Below, one piece after another: positions 1 through 10,004 of a DNA stretch of 64,000 bases. Source of the stretch: Irineochytrium annulatum (taxonomy: Eukaryota > Chytridiomycota > Chytridiomycetes > Chytridiales > Chytridiaceae); NCBI GenBank assembly GCA_027600665.1, contig JADGJL010000029.1, positions 1 to 64,000 of the forward strand, given 5' to 3'. A program made the translations under genes and the position numbers. Below the pieces are notes generated by a model, which was not told the origin of the DNA, searched no databases, and saw nothing but the letters and a program-made list of their open reading frames with translations. How positions within the stretch are numbered: position 1 is the first letter of the stretch; each line of letters starts with the position of its first letter.

Positions 1-1331
1 CCCCTCCCTAACCCCCGCCTCCAGCTCCGGTATCACTCCCCTGACCCTCTCACTCGCCTTCAAATCCCTTAACAACTCCTCCGTGATCATATTCCACATC
101 GACTTCCGCCGCTGCTCCCCGCGTCGTCGGTGGAAGAGATCCGTGTCCTTAAGGATGGAGTAAAAGCGCTTCATGCGATCCCAGACGACGTCCAGACCGG
201 TGCCGGAGTGGGATGAGACGCGGAGCACGTTTTCGGAGGGGGTCCAGGTGGGGAGGGGGGAGCGCGTGAACTTAAGGGCGGATATGTACTCCATCTAGGT
301 AAGAGGGGGTGTCAGAGGTTGAAGATAAATTCGGGGCAGTGATTGAGGAACTCGGACGAAGTGGTTTACCTGGGCCATTCGAGCGGGTGTCTCGAGGACG
401 CCATCGGACTTGTTGACGATGATGATGTCGGACATTTCGACGATGCCTTTTTTCATCCCCTGTTTCAAGATGTTATTCAAAGGGTACCGATCACGAAATT
501 CACCTGTAACTCGTCGCCTGCGCCGGGCGCTACTAGGAGTGCGAAGAGATCGACCATTTCGGCGACCCTAATAATAGTAATGAGTGAACAGAAAGTGAGC
601 AAGACGGGATACGTACATAGTCTCGGACTGGCCTACGCCGACGGTTTCGACGAGAATGATGTCGAATCCGGATGCTTTATGAGACTACTTTTAGCCCTTG
701 AAATTGGTTTGTGGGTTTTGCATAATGAAACAAGACTAATAACGTGAAGGGAGGGAAAGCTTACCTTCACAAAGCAAAATGGCCTCATTCGTATTTCTCG
801 CAACCCCGCCCAAAGTCCCTCTACTAGGCGACGGCCGAATGTACGCGTGAGGATGTCTCGTCAGGGTCGTCATTCGCGTCTTGTCACCTATTCATCCTTC
901 CACGTCAGCGAAATTACAGCAAAGACGTAAGAACAACGAACCCAATATAGATCCACCAGTCTTCGCCGACGAAGGATCCACTGCCTCGGATGCGCGTAAG
1001 TTCGCAAAACTCTCTACGTTTAAATCACTCATACCAGCACCGCGACGCGATGGCCTCGTTCAATCAGGCTCATCCCAAACCTCTCAATGAAACTGCTCTT
1101 CCCCACACCCGGCGCGCCGCTCAGCCCGATTCGGAAGGTATCCCGGAATCCATCACGGAACGTCGGCCGGTTGGCTGGAGAACGCGAGTGCGCGAGCACG
1201 GTCGAGAGGAGCTGCTCGGCCTGGCGGCGGTGATCTGATCGCGTGGACTCGATTAAGGTGATAGATTTGGAGAGCGCGGCGCGGTCGCCTTGGAGGAGGC
1301 GCGTGACGAGGGAGGACGCGGTCCCGGGCAT
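1..1331 (-). CDS. MMAA/MeaB-type GTPase of the methylmalonyl-CoA mutase system (3' end cut off)
   Basis: G3E-family GTPase that loads and protects B12-dependent methylmalonyl-CoA mutase, normally mitochondrial. Seven exons on the minus strand: 1331-1035, 984-942, 887-765, 674-617, 567-504, 459-370, 294-1. The joined product is 323 residues long at the window edge. It shows Walker A ([10 protein letters not shown]), a switch segment [20 protein letters not shown], the Walker B-like segment [14 protein letters not shown], and the guanine-specificity motif NKSDG. The C-terminal part ([17 protein letters not shown]) also fits the family. The family is usually about 320-420 residues, so little is missing. 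An in-frame ATG at 1427 would add a basic leader (MRCQLMRKKKSK) that could be a mitochondrial presequence, so the start is open between 1427 and 1331. Splice sites are inferred from reading frame and family similarity. Identity is firm. Confidence 0.9.
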
Positions 1332-1427
1332 GATGAGGATCAGGCGTGGGAAAAAGACGCCGGATTCGTTCAAGCACGACTGGAAATTCGGTTTGCTTTT
1401 TTTTTTTCGCATCAATTGGCACCGCAT

Positions 1428-3143
1428 CCTTCATTGCTTGCCTTTCCTTCCTCCTCGTCACCTTCCTGTCAGTCTAGCTGCTCCCCCCATCATTTCTACT
1501 TCACCGCGTCGACTGCGATCACCTTCCCCTTCCCGTTCCCCCTCCGTCTGTGGACAGGCACCCGTCATGCCTGGTTCCGCTGCGTATACACACACACTTG
1601 GGTGCTTGACCGCCGTCGTCGCCCGTCCTTGCGTGCCCCGGCGCCAGTTCAACTTATCGTCGGCGGAATCCGGATTCAACAACTCTTTGTTCGGTCCGTT
1701 TGTTGTTGGAGGGGAGTTGGTGTACGTCAATCTCATCACACAATGGTGCTGAGACATCCTCTCCATATACCAGTTCCCCTTCGAGTCCACGAATACCCGA
1801 ACAACGACCGACTCACGGCCGACTTTTGATTCGCGGCTGCTTTTCCTCTGCCGTTTCTGCAAAGCGCGTTTTCTTTAAGGCACGATTCTTGGGCTTATTG
1901 CATTGAAGTTATTTGCCAGAACATCTTGTCTTCTAAAGCGGCATATTGGATATTTTTTAAAAAGGGTTTGTCTCGTAAACTCGTCACATCTTCGAATGCT
2001 CGCATCGGCATTCAGCACCAGCAAGGATTTGCTCTGTGGAATTATGGCGTAATTTTACTTGACTTTTCTACTGAAGCTTTGTTGGCGACCGTTGACAGAT
2101 CTTTGAATAACGGAGTCAAGGTTTGCGCGATTCCAGTTATTTATCTCCCTTTCATCTCACATGCCGCCATCCGCGTTTTTCATTGAATGTTTCTTGGCCT
2201 ATGCGCCGTTGGTGTCTTACTTACCAATAAGACTCAGCTTGGTGCGAACATCTGCTGCATTTCGGTACCCCAACTTGGATTTCGCTATTCTTAGGCACTG
2301 TTATGATATGATGACCACTGCCACTGCGACGAGCTTCCACTCACACGTTGAACAACGAACGCTTGGCGCGTGCATCATTCTTAGCCCAGCGAAATAAGGG
2401 CGTTGCAGTGTGCCGCAGGCCTTCCGCTTGCGGCAGTCCACAGCGCGTGAGGAGTCTTTCCACTCCTGGCAGCCCAACATGTCGAATGTCGAGAAATCAT
2501 CGTTCGTAGATCAGGATACCCCTGGCATTCGCGCCTTCCACTAAAGGCAAGGACAAGAGTCCCGATTAGCCCTCAACCCGGCTACTGCGACGAAGTGGGG
2601 CGGCCGTAATCCCCATTCGCACCACATGTCGCGAGGCTGAACGGCATTAGTGCGTCGTGACCGATGCGCTGCCTTCGAAACCTGGCCAAGACCGTTTCCA
2701 ATTTGCGCACCAGGACGGCCCTCAAGCTTTCTTCCGCGAGTGCCGGCAATGCCGGCGCTCGTTTGCGGCCTTCAGTGCGTCCTCAGACCGGATAGGGAAG
2801 GGGAAGTGGTGAGGGTGGTCAACGGGCGGAGCGCAGGGCTGAGTACTATGAAGCGATTCACGCAGCGTCTTGTAGAAATCGTCAATGGTATACAAATAAT
2901 AATGAATTAATTCTAACACCTCATTGTAATACGCGCACCTCACTATAAACAACGCTGCTAGACTGATCGCCGGCTTTATCACGATCCACGTCAAGTCAAG
3001 TGGCCGAACAATTGACCCCAACGCCAACCGCGCGCTCTAACCCGTTTATTGCCCACCGCCCGATTGCCGCAAGCTTCCTCCCCGGCATTCCTCGCGCCCT
3101 CGTCCACGAACCCGCCCGCGCCGTCCCGACCCGCCAGCCAGCC
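1428..3143. other. Intergenic region, no supported gene
   Basis: Upstream flank of both the MMAA gene (minus) and the zinc-finger gene (plus). Several open frames of 60-180 codons overlap on both strands, but none shows a recognisable domain or splice pattern. A strong hairpin lies near 2409-2433, with TGCCGCA paired to TGCGGCA. Confidence 0.5.
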
Positions 3144-4300
3144 ATGAACGCCCTCAAGACCACCTTCTCGACCTCGCGACCGTCATCCTTTACGGCATCC
3201 CCAACCTCCGCTGGCGGCGCAATGCCTGTCACTTCAACTCTCAGCGACGACCTCGTCAACGCCGCCACCGCGTCCGCATCGAAGCACGCGGCATTCTTCC
3301 CTCCCACCTACCCTCCGTTCCCGTCGTCTTTGCAACCCATCACGCTTCCGTCCAACGTCTACCAGCAGCCCTTACCGCGACCGCCCCTCCCCGTGCCGAT
3401 GCCCATGCCGGAGTTCGTCTTCTCGAACACCTCTGCCAGCACCACTCTAGGCCCAGCGAGTCATCGGGCGTCATGGCTCCGCAGCCAGCCGCACCACCCC
3501 TATCTCCGACCCCAGTCACGCTCCTCATCCACCCCACCGTCCTCGTTCCGCCACTCGTCCCCCATCCTCTCCCCGCCTCTGCCTGTGTACGCCCTACCGC
3601 AGACGGCGCCGACCACTGTGTCGACACAGCAGTTACTGTACAACGACATCATGTCCGGCCATCGCACGCCCTCTCCAACCCCCCCGCCGCCTCCGTCCGT
3701 TCTCGGTAGCACCTTCATGCATCAATCGACGGTTCTCAGCAACACAATCACCAAGCCGTCAACCGAGGACGACGCCGCATTCATCTTCCCAACCTCTGCA
3801 AACAACGCGTCCAACGCGTCCGCGACGGACTTCTCGCTCCTCTCGACATCCGCCATCGCAGCCGCCGCAGCCGCCGCGGGTCTGCCAGGTGCGCGGCCTG
3901 TCAGCGAACCGCGCGACCGCTTCCCCACCTTCTACTCGACGCGCCCGCATCATCGGCGGTCGCGCTCTTCCGGGTCCGCCGACGGGTTAGGGAATGGTGG
4001 CGCCGAGTCGGACGGTAGCGGTGGAGGTGGAGGTGGAGCAGGCGGGGAGAAAAGAGGTGAGAGGGGGTTCGTGTGCCCGTTAAAGGGATGCGGGGCTTCG
4101 GATTTCAATAGGAGGTACAATATGGTGAGTCATTGAGGATGCTGTTTCCTGGCTTCTTCGCTAACCTTTCACGTTCTTGTTAGATTATGCATTTTAGAAG
4201 CCATGCTCGACGCGCAGGCGTTAGCATGGATGCGGTTGAGAGAGGCGCGACCATGCTGAAGGATGTGAAGCGGGGCACGATCCCCGCGTACTTCTTGTGA
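3144..4300 (+). CDS. Low-complexity protein with a C-terminal C2H2 zinc finger
   Basis: Two exons, 3144-4124 and 4184-4300, give 365 residues. The first ~310 residues are Ser/Pro/Thr/Ala-rich and probably disordered, with an alanine run and a glycine run before the finger. The single finger reads FVCPLKGCGAS...NMIMHFRSH, a C-x4-C / H-x3-H pattern, and the intron (donor gtgagt at 4125, acceptor ttgttag) splits it exactly between Met and the second half. The last ~30 residues (MDAVERGATMLKDVKRGTIPAYFL) are ordered but unfamiliar. The first ATG in the frame is at 3144. The frame stays open upstream to 3000 without an ATG, so a longer start through an unseen upstream exon is possible. A DNA-binding regulator is likely, with target unknown. 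Confidence 0.65.
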
Positions 4301-5049
4301 TTCACTTTTTCTTTTGCTGCCCGGAACTTGCAATGTTTGCGGTTTGCTTACCCCATTCTTCTTAATTAATTCGCAAACTTTTCTTATTCGTTTTGAAATT
4401 GCTTGGATCCTGTTCGTCTGTTATCCTGCCTATATGGCCCGTTCCATGTTCCCCGCGCCGGCGTTATGATATCATTTTACATTTTGTTATCAGCATTCTA
4501 ATTTGACGTCTTTCTACATCACATCACGTATTACTGCCGATGTACGTCCGTTTGCCTGCCTTAATTTTTAGTATGCGCGTTCACGCTTCATCTAATTTAG
4601 TCCCGACTCTTACGTTACAACGTTACATCCCTGTATTTCGTATGGTTAATTTTACAGTACTCGAAACCCAGTTGCTTCTCAAAGCACTATCCGGCATATG
4701 TTTTTCCCTTCACATTCCTGACCCGTCCCGTTTATACCCCAGATTGGATATATCAAATTGAAAAACAAAACAGAACTTCCGTTGCTACGACTTAACCGCG
4801 GCATGACAGCGGAAGGATGTTATCCTTTTCGCGCGTTGTTTCCAAAATTCATGTCTCGGCGGAGGCACTGCAACGGCGGGCGGGAAGCTCATAACCGCCC
4901 GTGTCCATAGGAGGCGCCCCAGGTTAACGACACAGCTCTTCTGGTCACATACAAACAGACTGGTGACGAAAACCGATAGAAAGGTTGCACAGCAAAGTTA
5001 GTGAAAGCCAACAATGTTCTTATAAAAGCAAAATCGACCCTTTATCATC
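4301..5049. other. Intergenic region
   Basis: 3' flank of the zinc-finger gene, AT-richer than the exons, leading into the tRNA-Leu gene. Nothing else is recognised here. Confidence 0.5.
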
Positions 5050-5130
5050 GGGCAGATGGCCGAGTTGGTCTAAGGCGCCACGTTAAGGCCGTGGTCCGAA
5101 AGGGCATGGGTTCGAATCCCATTCTGCTCA
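5050..5130 (+). tRNA. tRNA-Leu (anticodon AAG)
   Basis: An 81-nt type II cloverleaf. The acceptor stem is GGGCAGA paired to TCTGCTC with discriminator A. A box A-like TGGCCGAGTTGG is present. The anticodon stem CCACG/CGTGG encloses the loop TTAAGGC with anticodon AAG. The variable arm is long, and the T arm ATGGG-TTCGAAT-CCCAT contains box B (GGTTCGAATCC). There is no intron. A TTTT pol III terminator lies about 10 nt downstream. CCA is not encoded, as expected for a eukaryote. Confidence 0.95.
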
Positions 5131-5711
5131 CAATTCAAATTTTCTCTTTCAAATTTTCTCTATGTTACTTCTCGAGTTAAGACGCTCCCGCAAGAATACT
5201 CAAGTTTTTTTTTGGCGCGTATAGAAAGAGAAGGACACAACCTGCAACTTAAAATATGCGGCGATACATGCAGAGTCATCTGACCTGTTAGAACAATCTG
5301 TGAACGTCTGTAATCAGTGCCGTAATGGTTTAATCACCCCGAAATTTAAAGGGCAAGCCTTTTCAACAATGAGACCACACAGGGGTGGATGTTTTTCATG
5401 CAAAATAGGCTCACGCACAAGGCCACATCGTAAAAAAGGTAAAACGAGATTCAAATAACGCGACACTCAATGGGTGGAAGTCGGAGATGGGCTTGATGCG
5501 CAAATGAAACTAATAAGTGAAAAGCTGATGCACATTGGAAAAGGCCTATGAAACTTATTATGATACCAACAACAAAATGAAAATGGTAAAGGTACAAAGC
5601 GTAAATACACGAAAATTCCAAGCACATTGATATCGACCCGCCCGAAGAGATCACCCATGCAGACGTCCAACTACATCTGCCCGTCGCTGTCATCGTCGCA
5701 TCGTCGCTCAC
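5131..5711. other. Intergenic region downstream of tRNA-Leu
   Basis: AT-rich. Any 3' exon of the zinc-finger locus at 5712-5996 (minus) would have to lie here, but none could be fixed. Confidence 0.4.
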
Positions 5712-5996
5712 GTTCTCCTTTCCACAATGCCCGATGTGTGTCTTGACATTCAACAGCGACCCAAAGCGCTCGGGACAAGCACCACACTTGTCGAGCTTGA
5801 TATGGGTGTTCATGTGTGTCCAGCATTTGTCAGTGGCCGGCTTTTTTTTGCCTTCACCCTTGAAGCTATAGGAGAACGGAGTTATGAAGTGCAATTTAGC
5901 TAGGAGAGATAGTAATTATGAATCTTACATCTTCCCACGTCTATCGTGATGACATTGGTAACTCCTGTCCCCGTCCTTATCCACCCATTGGCCCTC
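5712..5996 (-). pseudogene. Degenerate C2H2-like zinc-finger locus, possibly a gene fragment
   Basis: Two minus-strand segments can be spliced: 5996-5929 (donor gtaag) and 5865-5712 (acceptor ctatag, donor gtgagc). They read QWVDKDGDRSYQC, then a basic linker, CWTHMNTHIKLDKC, and GACPERFGSLLNVKTHIGHC. The last part is a C-x2-C / H-x3-C finger. The preceding one keeps F, H and H spacing but lacks the usual second cysteine. No convincing start exon or terminal exon was found on either side. It could be the middle of a poorly conserved transcription factor or a decayed gene. The finger motif is seen directly; gene status is uncertain. Confidence 0.35.
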
Positions 5997-7047
5997 TAGT
6001 CTACCATGCGGAGAATTTACTAGATGGATACTTCCAAGGCGCTCTTCTCATGATGCTATCTGAGATTTACCAAATCCGAAACCGACTTAGTCCGGTGAGG
6101 ACTGAAATGTAGCGAATGTCTGCCCCCTGCCATTGGTAGATTTAGTTGCATTATGGATTTTGCCACATCGTCAGCATTTATATAAATAGGCATCGTTTAG
6201 CATTGTTGCGGTCTTTTTGGTGTTAAGCCCTAGAATTGTTGGCCGTGGTCTCCAGAGGACTGTGCCTTGAAGTGCCACACTGACGCTCTTAGGTTATGCC
6301 ATATCGCCCTTCGCGTCGTCTCCGACGTTGAAGAACGTTGAGAAGCCCTGTGGCAATTTCCTGTCCGACTGCTCAAGCTCAGCTCTAGAACTGGGGTTCA
6401 ACTCCCTGTTTTCGACAGAACAACCTCAACACACACACACTGTCCTTCGCAGGACACTCACCTTTCGTCGGACGCTACAGTTGCAACCACAAAACGTGAC
6501 AGTAATCATAGCTCCGACGGGATCGAAATGTCGTCCTTTACCTCCAGCTTTTGCGGCCCACCCATGACGGTGCATTAAGAGATCAAAGCACGTTGACAAG
6601 CATTTGCTCTTAGATCCGGTCGACGAAACCAATATGCTGTCCTGCCAAGGTGTTCACAGCGCCACGCAGGCAGCTGGCACGGGCCGCACGGCCAACCTTT
6701 GATTATAACGATGCGTTTGTCAATCAGCTAAAAACAACCAAAAATGCGTCAACAAAGAGGCGGCATAACCGCACTCTGGGTAACGAGGAAGTATCTGAGG
6801 AACGACTCTGCGATCATTGTGTGCGGCCTCTCTGCAAAATTCCTGATTGTACATCGAGGGGCGCTTCTCCAGTGTATACCGTAATCCAAGGTACACGCCT
6901 CATCTCAGTTGCTATCCAGATCGAAGTTCCTTCCTCAACTCAAGGTGAGTTGCGCGTTTGTTGTGAAGATTTGTCAATTTCGATTGCTACGCCACGCCAT
7001 TCCGTGATTAATGGGAAGATTTTTTGCTGACAAGTCCTTTTGCCATC
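5997..7047. other. Intergenic region upstream of RPS26
   Basis: Contains short open frames on both strands without recognisable domains. It includes the presumed RPS26 promoter at its right end. Confidence 0.4.
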
Positions 7048-7726
7048 ATGGTATGAGCTTGGTGGATGGCGGGACCCGTATCGGAGATGACAGCGTGGAC
7101 GGTGCAGGGACGGGGCGGTGGGATCGTGGACGGGAGGGGGAGGGCGGCTGTTGGATTGCAAGGGTCGATCTTGCGGACATCATCGACGACTAGCGGCCGG
7201 GCTTCAGAGCGCGATACTGACCGGTTCTCTCCTTGGATAGACTGTGAAGAGGCGCAACAACGGACGGTCCAAGCACGGTCGCGGCCACACCAAGCCGGTG
7301 CGTTGCTCGAACTGTTCGCGCTGCGTCCCCAAGGACAAGGCCATCAAGAGGTTCTTGATCCGCAACATGGTCGAGAGCGCTGCTGTCCGCGATATCGAGG
7401 AGGCGTCCGTCTTCGATGGTGTGTACATTCCTCGATGGGATGAGATAGGAAGGGAGGAATGAAGGATTGCTAATTCGATCTTCATGCGAACAGAGTTCAC
7501 CCTCCCGAAGCTCTACATTAAGACCCTCTACTGCGTCTCGTGCGCGATCCACTCCCACGTCGTCCGCGTGCGCTCGCGCGAGGGCAGGAGGGACCGTACC
7601 CCGCCCCAGCGATACAAGGGCGGCTTCAACAAGAACAAGGACCAAAAGAAGCCCGCCGGTGGTGCCGGTGCGGGTGCCGGTGGTGCCGGCGCTGCTGGCG
7701 CTGGTGGTGCTCAGGTTAAGGCTTGA
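7048..7726 (+). CDS. RPS26: 40S ribosomal protein S26 (eS26)
   Basis: Small-subunit ribosomal protein that lies near the mRNA exit channel. Exons are 7048-7050, 7241-7418 and 7494-7726, giving 137 residues. Exon 1 is only the ATG, followed at once by donor gtatgagc. Exon 2 starts [16 protein letters not shown] and carries the zinc-binding cysteines in [15 protein letters not shown], then RFLIRNMVE and IEEASVFDE. Exon 3 gives [20 protein letters not shown] with the second cysteine pair and [15 protein letters not shown]. The tail after residue ~110 is an Ala/Gly-rich extension (GGAGAGAGGAGAAGAGG), unlike the short Pro-rich tail of animal eS26. Identity is firm. The one-codon first exon is supported by the lack of any in-frame ATG before TVKRRNNG. 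Confidence 0.96.
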
Positions 7727-8116
7727 GGTTGCCGCTTTTGGGGGATCTTCTGCTTTGGCTCGTTATTTTGTTGGGTGTATTAAAATGGGTTGGGTCGTGG
7801 ACGTGGCTTGGGGGATGGGTGGGTGGTGGGTTAGGTTAGGCATATACTGTGTCGAATACAACGTTTATGCATGGTCTGCACCTTCGCTAGAGGCATTGGT
7901 TCCCTAAGCGTGCGACTTACGGAGTCACTGTTATCAAGAAGATTACTGGTTTATAGGAGTGTAGCAGTGTTTTTATGGCATAGGCCTATTGAAGGTAACT
8001 AGTGTACTTTTTTAAATGTCGAAGTTAAACCTTTTGACTTCGTGAGATCTCGCAAAGCTCCACGTTCGTGATCAGTTCCCTGTCACCCTCACCTCCATTC
8101 TCTCGGATCGCGCAAC
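7727..8116. other. Intergenic region between RPS26 and SPC3
   Basis: 3' flank of RPS26 and promoter side of the signal-peptidase gene. Nothing else is recognised. Confidence 0.4.
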
Positions 8117-8884
8117 ATGACCGTCTCTGCCTCCGCCCGGCTAAACGCCGTCTTCGCCTTCTTCGTCACCGTCGTCTTCACCGTGCTGGGCCTCACGGCC
8201 GTCACGGGCCCCATCATGCTCAGCCAGGCCGAGACGTCGTCCGCGCTGAACGTCGCGAGCGTTTCTGTGTAAGCATCTTCACCTCGCAACGGATTTCACC
8301 TCCCAACGGATTTCTTACGAGGTTTTTAGGAAGACGGGCCGGATTGGGTATTATTATGATTACACGAAGCCGTTGAGCGAGTTGGGGACAATCACGTTTG
8401 ATTTGGAGGCTGGTATGGAATAGCTTTAATCGTTGTTGGCGGAATGAGGGACTAATACGGGCGGGCACGGCACAGACCTGTCGCAGCTGTTTAATTGGAA
8501 TACAAAGCAGCTGTTTGTTTATGTGGTCGCGGAGTACTCGACGGATACACATGTGAGTCTGTTTTGGTGCTGAGGAAGAAGAATTGCTGACCTGTGGGGT
8601 GAAAGCGGACAAATCAGGTCGTGATTTGGGATGATATCGTTTTGAGGAAGGACGACGCGATGCTGAGTTTGCAAAACCAGAAGCCGGAGTATCTTGCGGC
8701 GGACATCAATCATAAGATCAGGTTTGTTGGCCTGGACGCCTTCTGGGTTACTGTGCGAATATAATTCCAACCTGGTGATTGGCATAGGGGCCTCGAAGCG
8801 AACCTCTCGTTGCACTGGAACATCGTGCCGTGGGTGGGGATTCTGCAATGGGATAGATCCGGGTCGGCGCCGTTGAAATTCTGA
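8117..8884 (+). CDS. SPC3: Signal peptidase complex subunit 3 (SPC3/SPC22-23)
   Basis: Essential non-catalytic subunit of the ER signal peptidase complex. Exons 8117-8268, 8330-8412, 8476-8552, 8606-8721 and 8788-8884 give 174 residues, close to the family norm of ~170-180. Residues 11-37 form one membrane segment (AVFAFFVTVVFTVLGLTAVTG) near the N-terminus; the rest is lumenal. Family blocks are LGTITFDLEADLSQLFNWN, KQLFVYVVAEYST, NQVVIWDDIVL and LSLHWNIVPWVGIL. The fourth exon may instead begin at 8618 (acceptor atcag), which would drop four residues. 8606 keeps TNQVV, which homologues have. Identity is firm. Confidence 0.93.
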
Positions 8885-10004
8885 GCCTTGCCGATTTTGG
8901 GGTTAGTTTCGGAGCTACGTAGGTTCGTTATTCCCCTCCTTTCCCTCCCCGACCGTATCCCGTTCTCTCTCCCCTGTTGTGTGCGAAGGCTATGATGATT
9001 GCTGTAAAAGGTTTGATGGGGGCGTGGTTTTAGTTATTTGTCGGCGCTTCGTCGTCTTCAATAATCCTAGCCATTTCGACCGGGACTGCATTTTTGCCAA
9101 ACTCCTTCTCTTCGCTCGTGTCTTGTCAACCCGGGAGTTTAGACCCTACTCTTTGCGCACTATCTTATGTATAAACGCTCGAAAACTTGAGTGTGGGATG
9201 TGAGATGCCATCCCGCGCTCGTAAGGCCGTGCGGAGATCCATATACTGCTTCTATTGATCCGAACACCTTGTTGTTGCGCGCTCATTTTATGACTCCGTG
9301 CCGGATAGAACCACACTGCTTGGGGTAAAGGCGAGCGCGACAGTTGTTGCTGTGGCTGTAGGGGTTCGGGCTCAAGCCCTCTTATTTTGAGCTGGCCGGC
9401 GGGAGGTTGTTCGTCGGATTTCGGCGGATTGGAGGGGGCGAGAGTTTTTATTTACTTCCGGATGATTCAATCTGCTGGATTGTCGAAGTGTTGACGATTC
9501 CGGCGAGGGGTCTGGTGGAGAGGATGCTGGCGGTGGGTCTTGGGTGGAAGGCGGTGATGTGGGGATTTGGTTGCGATCTTGGTTGCCCGTTGCGTGAACG
9601 CACAAGTCGATCTGATGCCTTCGTTTCATGCGCCCTCTCCTCTTCCCGGCATTCATTTTCTTCGGATTGATCTTTAACGCTTGAAATTCAACAGGAGTCT
9701 TGCTTCGACGCTACTACGTTGGCGTCATGCATGGCTACAAGATAGCTGGGGGCGGGAAGGGTAACATAACCCGGGTCGGCAGTCATGGATGACATGAAAG
9801 CCGTGTAGAGAACTTAATGTGGTTGTCAACGCTTATGTTAACTTAGCAAAATTAATCAATCAATTGATGGACCGGCAATTTCCAGAAGTCTTGGAACAGC
9901 GGGTTACATCGCCGCAGAAGACAGATTTGAGCGAGTCGGGAACAAGACACGGCCTCTGATACCAACATACCCCCCGCCACCGTTACGCCGCCGTCCCTCC
10001 AACC
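8885..10004. other. Intergenic region
   Basis: About 1.1 kb between SPC3 and the P5B ATPase. Overlapping open frames near 9372-9670 lie on both strands and show no domain. No RNA gene was recognised. Confidence 0.4.

Noticed and set aside
1458..1862. 134-codon open frame on the minus strand upstream of MMAA
   Set aside because: No recognisable domain, Lys/Arg-rich start and low-complexity end, overlapping frames on the plus strand. Treated as chance.
6300..7030. Plus-strand frames of 79 and 126 codons before RPS26
   Set aside because: No domain, mixed codon use, and the region is a plausible promoter or 5' leader for RPS26.
9372..9670. Overlapping open frames of 87-94 codons on both strands
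   Set aside because: Proline/serine-rich composition mirrors G/C content; no homology pattern and no neighbouring exons that splice to it.
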